Assembly: GCA_001556125.1 (NCBI GenBank)
Contig: LSIG01000089.1
Span: forward strand, 1-44,604
Reading direction: 5' to 3'
Length of the DNA: 44,604 nucleotides
Origin: Rhizobiales bacterium CCH10-E5
GTDB taxonomy: Bacteria; Pseudomonadota; Alphaproteobacteria; Rhizobiales; Beijerinckiaceae
The first letter of the stretch is position 1; each line of letters opens with the position of its first letter. The notes beneath the pieces are model-generated. The model was not told the DNA's origin, did not search any database, and saw only the letters and a list, made by a program, of their open reading frames with translations. Both the position numbers and the translations under genes were made by a program. This document shows, in pieces, positions 23,077-30,727 of the stretch.

Positions 23077-24431
23077 TTGAAGTCCCCATTCTCGAATTCA
23101 TCCAGCGCCGGGTTGGGCGCTTCGGGCTTGGCTTTCGGCGCCGGGGCGTCGACGCCCATGACCGGCTTTCCGGTGCGCCAGACCCAGTCGCCGTCCTTGC
23201 CGATGAAGCCCGACAGGATCAGCCGCTCGGCCGCTCGGTCGCGGGCCTTCTTAACCCGCTCCTTCAGCTTGGCCGGGTCCTCGTCCTCGCCGGCGACCAC
23301 GCGCTCGTATTCGTCGCGCCAATCGGAGAGCGTGACGCACAGCGCCTTGGCGGGGGCGCGGATCTTCGGCGGCGCCTCGCGGCCCTTCTCCCCGATCGCC
23401 GTGCTGAGCGCGCGGAACGCTGTGGCGAGGTTCGGCTTGAGGATGTAGCGCCCGTCCTCGGTCTTGGCCGGCCCGCTGTTGCTGGCGGGCGCGTCTCGCT
23501 CGCTGGCGTCGATGCCGGCGGGGAGCGTCGAGACGCAGGACGTGATGGCATCGCCATCCGCGTCAGTGCTGATGCGGACCTGGCGCAAAACGAACCGCCA
23601 TGAGAGCCCCTGCTCGCCCTCGCGCTGCTTCGTCACGGTGGCGGCGCGCAGAGGGCGTTTGTCCTGGTCCTTCACTGCATTGTGCGGGCCCCGCGGAGCG
23701 TCGGCGCGCGTGCCGGATTCGGTGACCCAGTCGATGTCGATTGTGGTCTCGAAGTCGCCGGTGAGCGAGCCGTGCCCGCGCGGGCGCCCGCCGCCGGCCG
23801 GCTTGTGGTGCACAACGATGACCGCGGTGTTGAGCTCCGTCACGATGCGCATCACCCGCGCCTTGACCCGGGAGACGTCCTTGCCGGCGTTCTCGTCGGC
23901 GCCTGGTGTCGCGGCACTGAAGGTGTCGAGGATGACGAGCCCAAGCTCGGTCGAGAACGTGCCGGCCCAATGCCGGATCTCCTCGATCAGCGCATTGATG
24001 TCGGTGTCGTCGCCGAACAGGTCGGCGCGGCGCGTGAGCACCACCATGTCGACGTCGTCCTCGGCGCCGATCTGGTTATGGATGGCGTAGGCGATCTGCC
24101 GGGCCCGGAAGCCCTTGCCGCCCTCGAAGGCGCAGTAGACCACTCCGGCCTTCTTCGTGCGCCGCCCCTGGAAGTCGACGCCTCGAGCCACATGCATGGC
24201 GAGGTTCTGCGTCTCGAAGCTCTTGCCGGTCTGCGGCGCCCCGTAGATCAGCACCGCCTCGCGCGCCGGGATGATGCCCTTGATCAGCCACTCATATTCG
24301 CGACTGCTGGCCTGGAACGTCTCCCGCCACGGCACCGCGCCGAACCGGCTCTTGAACTCCGGCGTCATCATCGCGAGAGCGCGGGCTTCGAAGGTCTCGA
24401 AATCCTCGATGGGCGGGATTGCGATGGTCAT
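23070..24431 (-). CDS. RecA-fold (AAA_25/RepA-like) ATPase
   Basis: 453 residues from the ATG at 24431. It has a Walker A GAPQTGKS (64-71) and a Walker B LVILDT (165-170), then a VIVVHHKP segment typical of RepA-like hexameric helicases and RecA-fold ATPases of phages. Residues 345-453 form a charged C-terminal part with a long Lys/Glu helix. It is likely a replication helicase or loader. It overlaps the SLOG gene by four bases and lies in the replication part of the early operon, with the primase two genes upstream. Confidence 0.8.
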   Translation of the reverse strand: MTIAIPPIEDFETFEARALAMMTPEFKSRFGAVPWRETFQASSREYEWLIKGIIPAREAVLIYGAPQTGKSFETQNLAMHVARGVDFQGRRTKKAGVVYCAFEGGKGFRARQIAYAIHNQIGAEDDVDMVVLTRRADLFGDDTDINALIEEIRHWAGTFSTELGLVILDTFSAATPGADENAGKDVSRVKARVMRIVTELNTAVIVVHHKPAGGGRPRGHGSLTGDFETTIDIDWVTESGTRADAPRGPHNAVKDQDKRPLRAATVTKQREGEQGLSWRFVLRQVRISTDADGDAITSCVSTLPAGIDASERDAPASNSGPAKTEDGRYILKPNLATAFRALSTAIGEKGREAPPKIRAPAKALCVTLSDWRDEYERVVAGEDEDPAKLKERVKKARDRAAERLILSGFIGKDGDWVWRTGKPVMGVDAPAPKAKPEAPNPALDEFENGDFKW

Positions 24432-24838
24432 GCTTGCCAGTCCACCCGATAAACCTTGATCCCGGCTCTCTCGGCAAGCGAGCAGCAGTTGCGTGTCCCT
24501 TTGCTGCCTGGGAAGGCGATGACGAAATCGGGCTTCGTTTCGTTGAGCATACAAAGGTTGCGCGCGGGACCGGCGGCGTTGCCCAGCCCGGCCCAGTCGG
24601 CCGCGAAGACGGTGAACGGGATGGCTCGCCCCTCCGCCCAAGCCGCGGCCAGCGCGTCGGCGCCAGTCCCGTCGCCGACTGCCAGGCGGTCAAGCCCCAG
24701 CCGAGTCACCGCAGCGTCCAGCACCTGCGTGAGCCGCGACCGTTCGCGTCGGGCCATCGCGTCGTAATGCTCGCGCGGCTCAAGACCGGGCGGCACGATG
24801 CCGTAGCTCCTGCCTCCGCAGACAACGGCCGTAGTCAT
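24428..24838 (-). CDS. SLOG-domain protein (DUF2493/YspA-like)
   Basis: 136 residues from the ATG at 24838, chosen because it overlaps the upstream stop as ATGA. Motifs: a VVCGGRSYG start (beta-1 and Gly loop), a GDGTGADALAAAWA motif in the middle and a KPDFVIAFPGSKGT segment near the C-terminus. This is the Rossmann-like SLOG fold of the DUF2493 group, thought to bind nucleotides or nucleotide-derived signals. In phages its role is unknown. It sits between the ATPase and the primase, so it may act on replication, nucleotide pools or defence signalling. Confidence 0.75.
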   Translation of the reverse strand: MTTAVVCGGRSYGIVPPGLEPREHYDAMARRERSRLTQVLDAAVTRLGLDRLAVGDGTGADALAAAWAEGRAIPFTVFAADWAGLGNAAGPARNLCMLNETKPDFVIAFPGSKGTRNCCSLAERAGIKVYRVDWQA

Positions 24839-25056
24839 GAGCACGCCTCGGATGGCGCAAACATGTCGAGCTGGACAGGCGCCGGGGCCAGTCCGTCAGC
24901 CTCGCGACGAGCCTTGGCCGCCCACTGAAGCAGCGACTCCGCGAATGCCGAGCCGGCGCGCGCACGCGCCTCGCTGGTCAGGACCCCTGCGTAATAGAGC
25001 AGGAAGGCTCGGCGAGCGTGGTGCGGCTCTGATGGCGACGGTGAGCGCCGCATCAT
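24835..25056 (-). CDS. Small early protein, unknown
   Basis: 73 residues. It has a basic N-terminus with Ser-Pro repeats (MMRRSPSPSEP), an amphipathic central helix and a C-terminal tail ending with Ala/Pro and a Cys. It is joined to both neighbours by ATGA overlaps, so it is translated with the primase and the SLOG protein. No family recognised. Confidence 0.6.
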   Translation of the reverse strand: MMRRSPSPSEPHHARRAFLLYYAGVLTSEARARAGSAFAESLLQWAAKARREADGLAPAPVQLDMFAPSEACS

Positions 25057-26204
25057 GCCGCCCTCTTTGTCATGCCGAGCAGGACGTCGGCGAAGTCAGC
25101 CCGAGCGGGCGCCATGTGAATCGAGACGGTGAGGCCGGCGGCCCGATGGCGTCGCGCGGCGGTCAGCATGCGGGCGTGCGTCGCGACGGGATCGCTGTCG
25201 CCGTCGCCGAGCAGGATCAGCTCCTCGACGCCATCGGGAATCACGATGCCGGGCTTATCGGGGTCCGGCATGCCGTTCAGGATCGTGCCGCGGCCGTTGG
25301 GGTGCTTCAGTGTGCCTGTGGCGCCACCGGACAGGTTGCCCAGCGAGACGGCCGACATGATGCCGATGTCATCGGGGCCCGCGCCGATCTGGTACCAGGC
25401 GGCCGTTGTCTCAATCCCTTCGCCGATCGCCATGATGCGCCGGATCGAACCCAGGCGAATCGCGCCGCCCATCACGCTGCCGAACACCTTCTTCGCCTTG
25501 TTGCGCTTGCGGTCGCCGGGCGGCCTGAGCTTCGCCGGCTCGATCGGGTCGAGATAGGTGCGATGGATGCCGATAATGTCGCCGGCCGCGTTGCGGATCG
25601 CAGCGACCATGCAGGGGAACAGGCCAAGCCCGGTTTCTTCTGCTGCGTCCTCATCGACGAAGCCGCGGTACTCAAGGCCGGCAGCGAAGCGCAGATCGCC
25701 GGTCATCTCCGGTGGCAGGACGATCAGCCGTCGCCGCAGATAGGCCTCCGCCATGGTGCCGGCGATCGCTGTGGATTCGTTGAAGATGCGGGCGGCGCGA
25801 TCAGCGCTGCGCTCCTGCTTCTTCTGCTCGGCCTCGGCCCGCGACAGATCCTGATCGCGTCGCTCTTCGCGGCGTTCGCGCGCCAGATCGGGATCGACCG
25901 GGCGCGCCTGGCTTTCCCGGTTCGGCGCCGGGCAGCCGTTGATGATCTCGCACGCCTCCATGAACCCGACGTCCCGGACGTGCATGACGAGGGCGATGCT
26001 GTCGCCCCCCTCCCCGCCCCGGCAATTGAACACCTGCTCGGATGGCTTCACGGCGAACCGATCGGTGCCGTTGCAGCGCGGGCATGGTCCGACCCATTCC
26101 GAGCCCGCGCGCTTCAGAACCGCCCCCATGTCGGTGGCGACCTCCATGATGTCGCAGGAGCGCGCCTGGTCGATCCAGGCCTCGACGTTGGGATCGTCGC
26201 TCAT
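25053..26204 (-). CDS. DNA primase with zinc ribbon and TOPRIM domain
   Basis: 383 residues from the ATG at 26204; an upstream extension in the same frame overlaps the HTH gene and is not supported. An N-terminal zinc ribbon (CPRCNGTDRF at 41-50 with Cys61) is followed by a charged helical linker (100-140), then a TOPRIM-like domain with GEGIET (261-266) and DGDSDP (334-339). It would make RNA primers for phage replication, working with the RecA-fold ATPase. Its start overlaps the stop of the HTH gene as ATGA. Confidence 0.85.
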   Translation of the reverse strand: MSDDPNVEAWIDQARSCDIMEVATDMGAVLKRAGSEWVGPCPRCNGTDRFAVKPSEQVFNCRGGEGGDSIALVMHVRDVGFMEACEIINGCPAPNRESQARPVDPDLARERREERRDQDLSRAEAEQKKQERSADRAARIFNESTAIAGTMAEAYLRRRLIVLPPEMTGDLRFAAGLEYRGFVDEDAAEETGLGLFPCMVAAIRNAAGDIIGIHRTYLDPIEPAKLRPPGDRKRNKAKKVFGSVMGGAIRLGSIRRIMAIGEGIETTAAWYQIGAGPDDIGIMSAVSLGNLSGGATGTLKHPNGRGTILNGMPDPDKPGIVIPDGVEELILLGDGDSDPVATHARMLTAARRHRAAGLTVSIHMAPARADFADVLLGMTKRAA

Positions 26205-26569
26205 GGCCGGCCCGCCTTGCTGTAGGTGACGGCTGGGACGGACAACTTGCCGAGGCGACGCCGGGCCTGGTCGATGCCGTCGTCGAGGATGACGCGGGCC
26301 ATGCGCTCGAGCATCGTCGCGGGGCTGACCCCCGCCTCGTCCGCCAGCGTGCGGATCATCTGCGAGCGACGATCGGAGATGTAACAGCCGAACCGGCGCG
26401 ATCCCGGCCGCGCGAGCGGGATGCTGAACCGCTCGGCGATCTGGCAAACACGCTGGTGGCTGATGCCGAGTTCGCGCGCGACCTCCCGGCTCGCCAATCC
26501 CTCAGCCGTGAGCCTCGCGATGTCGCGCGCGCGTCGCTGGGCGCCGATATGCTTCGTGCGCTCCGTCAT
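26201..26569 (-). CDS. Helix-turn-helix DNA-binding protein
   Basis: 122 residues. Residues about 15-45 form a sigma-region-4-like helix-turn-helix (IARLTAEGLASREVARELGI, then SHQRVCQIAERF). The basic C-terminal half (SRRFGCYISDRRSQMIRTL and onwards) has a ribbon-helix-helix flavour. It is joined to the primase gene by an ATGA overlap. A role in early gene control or origin binding fits its place beside the primase. Precise family unclear. Confidence 0.65.
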   Translation of the reverse strand: MTERTKHIGAQRRARDIARLTAEGLASREVARELGISHQRVCQIAERFSIPLARPGSRRFGCYISDRRSQMIRTLADEAGVSPATMLERMARVILDDGIDQARRRLGKLSVPAVTYSKAGRP

Positions 26570-26874
26570 GCCGCCCTCCCCAGCCGTTGATCCTTGTCGA
26601 GGCTCCGCATCAGCCCGATGCCCGCGAGCGCGGCCTTCTTCGCGAGGTAGGGCGACTTGCCGCTCGCGATCAGCGCGTCGCCATCAGCCTTCATGATCGA
26701 AAGCATCTCGGCCGCGGCGGCCAGGAGCGCACCCTTCTGCATCTGGTCCGGATCGACCGCCTGCCCGCGGGAGCGCGCGATCTCCTCGCGTCGCAGAACC
26801 GTCCGCGATTCTTGCTCAACGGCCGCTATGGCCAGCAAGAAGAGGTCGCCCCCGGTCTCGGGAATCTCGATCAT
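26566..26874 (-). CDS. Small helical early protein, unknown
   Basis: 102 residues from the ATG at 26874. It is largely helical: an LFLLAIAAVEQESRTVLRRE segment, a GALLAAAAEMLSIMKADGDAL helix and a basic C-terminus ending RLGRAA. No motif suggests a function. It overlaps the RuvC-like gene (26871) and the HTH gene (26569) by four bases each, so it is part of the same translation unit. Confidence 0.55.
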   Translation of the reverse strand: MIEIPETGGDLFLLAIAAVEQESRTVLRREEIARSRGQAVDPDQMQKGALLAAAAEMLSIMKADGDALIASGKSPYLAKKAALAGIGLMRSLDKDQRLGRAA

Positions 26875-27431
26875 GCCCGCCTCCGCTTGCGGGCCATGCG
26901 CGCCTCGTCGGCCTCCGCGGCGACCTTGGCCTTGAGCATCGGGGTCACATAGGCGGCGGCCGCTTTTCCGACCTGCAGGCAGGCGTAATAGAAGCCCGCG
27001 CCGGCATCGGCCTCGTCTAGGTTCTTCGGCTCCCATCCGAGCGCCTCGCACATGAGCTTGGCGTGGTGCTTCGGATCTTCCGGCCGCCCCTGGCCGAGGA
27101 AGGCCACGCGCACGGTCTGCACATGCGCTTTGCGGTGTGCAATGCCCTTCATTCCGGCGACGAACTCGACGACGCCGGTCATCTTCGCCAGGACGATCGT
27201 GGTGTGCGCGTCCGACAGCACCCGGTCGATCGGCGCCTCGTAGAAGATCCAGTCTGGGCGATTCACCTTCGTGAACTCGATCAGCCAGGTCCCGAGCTTC
27301 ATCATGGCCGCGACGTCGTCCATCTCCTTCCCGGCGATCGACAGAAAGGTGGGCGTCTCGCCTACGCGTCCGAACGCGACGCCGGTCAGCGTCTTGCTGA
27401 TGTCGAGGAAGAGGATCATCGGCGCGGTCAT
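26871..27431 (-). CDS. RuvC-like Holliday junction resolvase
   Basis: 186 residues from the ATG at 27431. The RNase-H-fold core has FLDISKTLTG with D10, a WIFYEAPID strand with E65 and a C-terminal LDEADAGAGFYYA motif with D139 and D142, the four acidic residues expected of RuvC-type resolvases. It would resolve branched DNA during replication or before packaging. The C-terminus is very basic (RMARKRRRA), suitable for DNA binding. It overlaps its neighbours by four bases. Confidence 0.83.
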   Translation of the reverse strand: MTAPMILFLDISKTLTGVAFGRVGETPTFLSIAGKEMDDVAAMMKLGTWLIEFTKVNRPDWIFYEAPIDRVLSDAHTTIVLAKMTGVVEFVAGMKGIAHRKAHVQTVRVAFLGQGRPEDPKHHAKLMCEALGWEPKNLDEADAGAGFYYACLQVGKAAAAYVTPMLKAKVAAEADEARMARKRRRA

Positions 27432-28567
27432 GCCGGCACCCGCAGCCGCGCGTTGAACTTGTCGAGGAACAGGTCGATCCCGTGCTGGGCGAGGCGGTTG
27501 CGCTCGAAGCCCAGTGCCGTCTTCGCCACCTCTGCCGTCGGCCACCCCGCCTTCTTGGCGATCACGTCAAGGCCGAACAGGTGCCCTCCCTTCATCATGT
27601 CCAAGGCGCGGGCGAGATTGGCCCCACCGACCTCATAGGCCCCGGCCCTCGTCTGGACGCGCTTGGCCTTGATATCGACCGCCAGCAGGTCGCCGGGCTC
27701 AATGGGGAGCCGCCCCATCAATTGCCTTGCCGGCGCGGCCTTGGCTTCTATCTGGACGGGCGGCTGAGGCGGCACCGCAATGGAAGGAGCGGCTTCGTCT
27801 GCCACCGGCGCGGGATCGACAAGCTTTGCAGCTCCCTCCCCCGCGCCGGATGGCATGGCGAATGCAGCACCTTGCGCGGAGCAAGCGTTCTCGCCGTCCC
27901 CGGCCGCGCTCGCAGGTGCCTCTTGTTCCGGAATCGAACCGGCCACCCCTTCGCTCTGGGCTGTGGTCGAGAACTCCGGGGGGGCGATTTCGATGTCCTT
28001 CGCGGGCAGCAGCGCGTAGCGCGCGGGCTCCCGACCGCCGCGCGCGCCGCGCCGTTGCCCTTGCCGCGCATTCATCCGAATCCGCAGCGGCGACCCGGCC
28101 GCGTCGAGGTCCAGGTTCGTGTCGTAGATCTGCGCCTTGACGCCCGCGACGGACGGCGCGAGGCCCTTGTCGACCATCGCCTTGAGCGTCAGCGGCTCGG
28201 CCGACACGGCGTTGATCAGATCGACCCGGCGCTGCGTCGTCTTGATCTCGACGCCCTGAAGCTTGAACACGACCGGCGGCCGGGCCGTCTCGCCCTTGAT
28301 GCGGCGCGAGCAGCGCGGGGTCGGCAGCACACGGGCCTCGCCCTCGGCCAGCGGCGCGGGCGGCTCTGCTGGTGCAACCTGGCGCGGCGGCGGCTCAACG
28401 GTCGGGCGGGATGGGTGCCAGTCGAGTACAGGATCCGGCGCGCTGGCGTCGAGCATGCCGGCGAGCACGCTCGCTGCCCTGTCGATCGCGGCAAGCGAAG
28501 CGTGCAGAACCGCGATCTGATCCTGAAGTCCGCGCAGCAGGTCGTAGGGGCTGGGCTGGACGGTCAT
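27428..28567 (-). CDS. Early-operon protein with a Pro/Ala-rich linker, unknown
   Basis: 379 residues from the ATG at 28567. An N-terminal coiled coil (about 8-40) precedes a Pro-rich linker. A folded middle region (about 105-185: VEIKTTQRRVDLINAVSAE and so on) resembles a winged-helix. A long low-complexity Ala/Pro/Glu stretch comes next (about 195-290), and a C-terminal basic domain (310-379) may bind DNA. It lies between GcrA and the resolvase. The layout looks like a regulator or replication accessory; no family recognised. Confidence 0.6.
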   Translation of the reverse strand: MTVQPSPYDLLRGLQDQIAVLHASLAAIDRAASVLAGMLDASAPDPVLDWHPSRPTVEPPPRQVAPAEPPAPLAEGEARVLPTPRCSRRIKGETARPPVVFKLQGVEIKTTQRRVDLINAVSAEPLTLKAMVDKGLAPSVAGVKAQIYDTNLDLDAAGSPLRIRMNARQGQRRGARGGREPARYALLPAKDIEIAPPEFSTTAQSEGVAGSIPEQEAPASAAGDGENACSAQGAAFAMPSGAGEGAAKLVDPAPVADEAAPSIAVPPQPPVQIEAKAAPARQLMGRLPIEPGDLLAVDIKAKRVQTRAGAYEVGGANLARALDMMKGGHLFGLDVIAKKAGWPTAEVAKTALGFERNRLAQHGIDLFLDKFNARLRVPA

Positions 28568-29139
28568 GCCGCCACTCCCATGCTGCGCTCTTTGAATTCG
28601 CGGAGTCCGCGCGGCGCGTAGACGATGCCGACGCACGCCGGGCAATAGGAGGTCGGATGCTGCACCGGTCGGCCGCAGACGCGCTTCTCACCGACGGGCA
28701 GGTCATCCCAGCCGGGCAGCGGCATCGCGCAGGCGAACTGGCTGCGTTCCAGGAAGAGGACTCCATCCGACCCGGCTCCGGCTACCTTCGCCATGGTGGC
28801 GGCGAAGCGCTCATTCGCCTGGCCGGCAATGGCGCAGAACACGTCGCGCCGGGCCTCGGAATCCTTGGGCAGGCCCCCGGCCGGCAGCAGGCCGCGCGGC
28901 TTCTCGCCACGGGGTTCACGCGGGGGCTTGGGGGCCTTGGGCTTCGGCTCGTGCACGGGCCTGGTCGCGGCCGTGCCCATCTGACGCCGCAGCAGCCCGA
29001 GCCGCCGCGCCTTCCCGATCGACGCGTTCCGGCTCATGCCGATAGCCAAACCGATCGTCGAGAACGGCTCGCCGGCGGCGTGCATACGCTTCAGCGCCTC
29101 GACCTTCTCGTCAGTCCACGACTCGCGATGAACGGCCAT
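28564..29139 (-). CDS. gcrA-like: GcrA-family cell-cycle regulator
   Basis: 191 residues from the ATG at 29139; a TTG two codons earlier is also in frame. Residues about 6-50 match the GcrA DNA-binding domain (ESWTDEKVEALKRM, then GMSRNASIGKARRLGLL), which in Caulobacter and relatives binds promoters carrying CcrM-methylated GANTC and works with sigma-70. The C-terminal CAMPLPGW...CGRPVQ..YC-x2-C pattern (about 136-170) is also GcrA-like. A Pro/Lys linker separates the two. The phage also encodes an adenine methyltransferase (35302-35994), suggesting control of host or phage genes through methylation and the cell cycle. Confidence 0.85.
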   Translation of the reverse strand: MAVHRESWTDEKVEALKRMHAAGEPFSTIGLAIGMSRNASIGKARRLGLLRRQMGTAATRPVHEPKPKAPKPPREPRGEKPRGLLPAGGLPKDSEARRDVFCAIAGQANERFAATMAKVAGAGSDGVLFLERSQFACAMPLPGWDDLPVGEKRVCGRPVQHPTSYCPACVGIVYAPRGLREFKERSMGVAA

Positions 29140-29141
29140 GG

Positions 29142-29351
29142 TCAAAACCCCCTCGTGCGAGCGTCGTGCTCGGGATCGGCGGGTTCAGACGGCGGCCGGA
29201 CGGTGGTGTCGTGCTCGACCGGATCATCCATGAAGCCGGGCACGCGGGCATCATTGAGCATGCGGAAGAGGACGTAGAAGATCAGAGCCGCGATCAGCAG
29301 GAAGATGACCGAGCCCGGATCCGGAATGACGCTGACGAGGAAGTCGCGCAT
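29142..29351 (-). CDS. Small single-pass membrane protein
   Basis: 69 residues. Residues about 10-30 form one transmembrane helix (SVIFLLIAALIFYVLFRML), with a short N-terminus and a polar, acidic C-terminal tail rich in Asp, Pro and Glu. It has no signal-peptide cleavage site. It lies between the GapR-like and GcrA genes; the stop is three bases before the GcrA ATG. It could be a superinfection-exclusion or host-takeover protein; the function is unknown. Confidence 0.6.
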   Translation of the reverse strand: MRDFLVSVIPDPGSVIFLLIAALIFYVLFRMLNDARVPGFMDDPVEHDTTVRPPSEPADPEHDARTRGF

Positions 29352-29362
29352 GATCGCCCCCG

Positions 29363-29806
29363 TCAGTTCGCGAGCGGCTTGATGCCGGCGCCGAGCGTGG
29401 CGGCGTTTGCGCGGCCAGCGGCCTCGAACTCGTCATCCTCGGCATTGTCGTCGTCGGTAAGGCTGTCGATCGCGTCGGAACGCTTCAACGCCGTCTCGCC
29501 CAGCGGCAGGTCGGCCAGCATACCCAGCGCGTGCTTGATCTGGTCGAAGGTCTCGGCCTGCTCGGGCTCCATATCCTCGCGTAGTGCCTCGATCTTCTTC
29601 TGCAGATCGCGCTCCTTCAGCACGGCTTTGAGTTCGGCGCGCGGAATGCCCGCGTCCTTCGCCCGGTCGAAGACTGCCGAGATGAGCTCGCGCTGGTCCC
29701 GGCAGAACTTCATGTATTCGCCCTGGCGCGAGGCCATGGCCTCCTTGTGCTTGTCGATCTCGCCGACGAAGCGCTTCAGGACGGCAGCGTCGAATCCATT
29801 GCTCAT
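29363..29806 (-). CDS. GapR-like (DUF2312-type) helical protein
   Basis: 147 residues, almost all helical. Residues about 10-105 follow the spacing of the DUF2312/GapR family, alphaproteobacterial proteins that bind overtwisted DNA as clamp-like oligomers: FVGEIDKHKEAMASRQGEYM, a VFDRAKDAGIPRAELKAVL segment and an ALGMLADLPLG stretch. An acidic tail follows (about 112-130). The resemblance is to pattern rather than identity. In the host GapR helps chromosome replication and cell-cycle order; a phage copy next to GcrA would suit interference with those processes. Confidence 0.5.
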   Translation of the reverse strand: MSNGFDAAVLKRFVGEIDKHKEAMASRQGEYMKFCRDQRELISAVFDRAKDAGIPRAELKAVLKERDLQKKIEALREDMEPEQAETFDQIKHALGMLADLPLGETALKRSDAIDSLTDDDNAEDDEFEAAGRANAATLGAGIKPLAN

Positions 29807-29807
29807 G

Positions 29808-30272
29808 TCAGGCGGTCCTCTTGGCTCGGATGAAGGCGCACGCCTGGCGGGCGTGCTCGACGGCGCGCGCGGCGCCGCGGAGTTCGTCTTCGATCAGCGT
29901 CGCATCGGTCGCGCTGATGCCGTCGGCGACGAGTTCGGCGTAGGTTTTCGCGAGCTGCGTTGCCTCGCCCATCACCGTGCTGATGGAGGCGTGGACACAG
30001 GACCCCTTGGCGGTACCCGTTGCCTCGGCGACGAGGCTATGGCCGAGGATCGACGCCTCCGCCGCTGTGACGATCGGCCGGCCGACGTGCTGCTCGAGGC
30101 GGTTTTTCTGGAAGACGTTCAGGAAGGCCTCGGGTGGGCTGACCCGCATGCGGCCGACCTGCGACTTCTTCAGACCCAGGATGGTTGCTGCCGCCTCGCA
30201 GCCACCGGCTTCATCGATCAGTTCGCGGACCGCAGCGTGCAGACGCGTTTCTCGGGGAGTCAGATCGGTCAT
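29808..30272 (-). CDS. CII-like phage regulator
   Basis: 154 residues from the ATG at 30272. The N-terminal half has a helix-turn-helix pattern (AAATILGLKKSQVGRMRVSPP, then NVFQKNRLEQHVG), like CII-type regulators that follow cro in temperate phages. The C-terminal half is helical and acidic. It is the second gene of the early-left operon, as in lambda-like layouts. A role in repressor activation or late lysogeny choice is inferred from position only. Confidence 0.6.
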   Translation of the reverse strand: MTDLTPRETRLHAAVRELIDEAGGCEAAATILGLKKSQVGRMRVSPPEAFLNVFQKNRLEQHVGRPIVTAAEASILGHSLVAEATGTAKGSCVHASISTVMGEATQLAKTYAELVADGISATDATLIEDELRGAARAVEHARQACAFIRAKRTA

Positions 30273-30332
30273 TGTGCTGTGCCTGCTGGTGGGATGGTTC
30301 GGCCTCAATTCCCGCTGACGTCTGCCCCGCGG

Positions 30333-30352
30333 CGGCCCTATTTCTCGGGCCG
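30333..30352. other. Hairpin between the Cro-like and CII-like genes
   Basis: CGGCCC and GGGCCG pair around an eight-base loop in the 124-bp gap between the two genes. In lambda-like phages this gap holds an antitermination (nut) or attenuator site. No T-tract is visible, and the stem is only six base pairs, so the call is tentative. Confidence 0.3.
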
Positions 30353-30396
30353 TGAGTTGCGTGGTGTTGCGTCGAGGGTTTGCGTTGGGAGAAACA

Positions 30397-30642
30397 TCAG
30401 GCGGCTGCCGTGCTGATCGCGGGGCGAGGAACCCCAGGGGGCCACACGGCGCCGTCGGGCCAATTGTCGGAGAACCACTGGATCGCCCGGTTGAGCCGGC
30501 CGCTGTAGATGTCCGAGCCGGCTTCGATGGCGCTGAGCTTTTTCCCGTCGTCGAAGACGCGGGAGCTGACGGTGGTTAGGGAGACGCCAGCCCCGGCGGC
30601 ATACGCATGGGCGACGGCGAGCAAATCAGCGGTTCCGATCAT
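30397..30642 (-). CDS. Cro-like repressor
   Basis: 81 residues from the ATG at 30642. A helix-turn-helix pattern (about 18-45: GVSLTTVSSRVFDDGKKL) is followed by a conserved-looking C-terminal part (SGRLNRAIQWFSDNWPDGAVWPP). Small proteins of this type lie divergent to the S24 repressor in many alphaproteobacterial prophages. The predicted promoter places the transcription start near or at the ATG and no ribosome site is visible, so the mRNA may be leaderless. A longer start at 30654 would lie inside the promoter. Confidence 0.72.
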   Translation of the reverse strand: MIGTADLLAVAHAYAAGAGVSLTTVSSRVFDDGKKLSAIEAGSDIYSGRLNRAIQWFSDNWPDGAVWPPGVPRPAISTAAA

Positions 30643-30648
30643 GGAACC

Positions 30649-30677
30649 TAACATCGGTATTTCTACCGCATTGTCAA
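30649..30677 (-). promoter_or_regulatory. Early-left promoter, overlapped by operators
   Basis: In the minus-strand sense a TTGACA -35 (30672-30677) is followed after 17 bases by ATGTTA (30649-30654) as -10. Operator O1 (30655-30668) fills the spacer, and O2 (30678-30691) abuts the -35 on the upstream side. Start is predicted near 30642. Repressor binding would directly block polymerase. Confidence 0.65.
30655..30668. promoter_or_regulatory. Operator O1
   Basis: CGGTATTTCTACCG: perfect five-base arms CGGTA/TACCG around a four-base centre. It lies in the spacer of the early-left promoter. Confidence 0.75.
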
Positions 30678-30691
30678 CGGTCGAATTACCG
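30678..30691. promoter_or_regulatory. Operator O2
   Basis: CGGTCGAATTACCG: the same motif with one arm mismatch (A to C at position 5). It adjoins the -35 of the early-left promoter, one base away. Confidence 0.7.
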
Positions 30692-30711
30692 CATGCGCAC
30701 CGTAGGTGCCG

Positions 30712-30725
30712 CGGTCAGATTACCG
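30712..30725. promoter_or_regulatory. Operator O3, next to the repressor start
   Basis: CGGTCAGATTACCG, with the same single mismatch as O2. It ends two bases before the repressor ATG, where a ribosome site would normally lie. Binding here would repress the repressor gene itself (autoregulation). Confidence 0.7.
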
Positions 30726-30727
30726 GC

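Noticed and set aside
24837..26225. 462-codon open frame on the plus strand
   Set aside because: It covers the primase on the other strand; the primase has clear motifs, and this frame has none.
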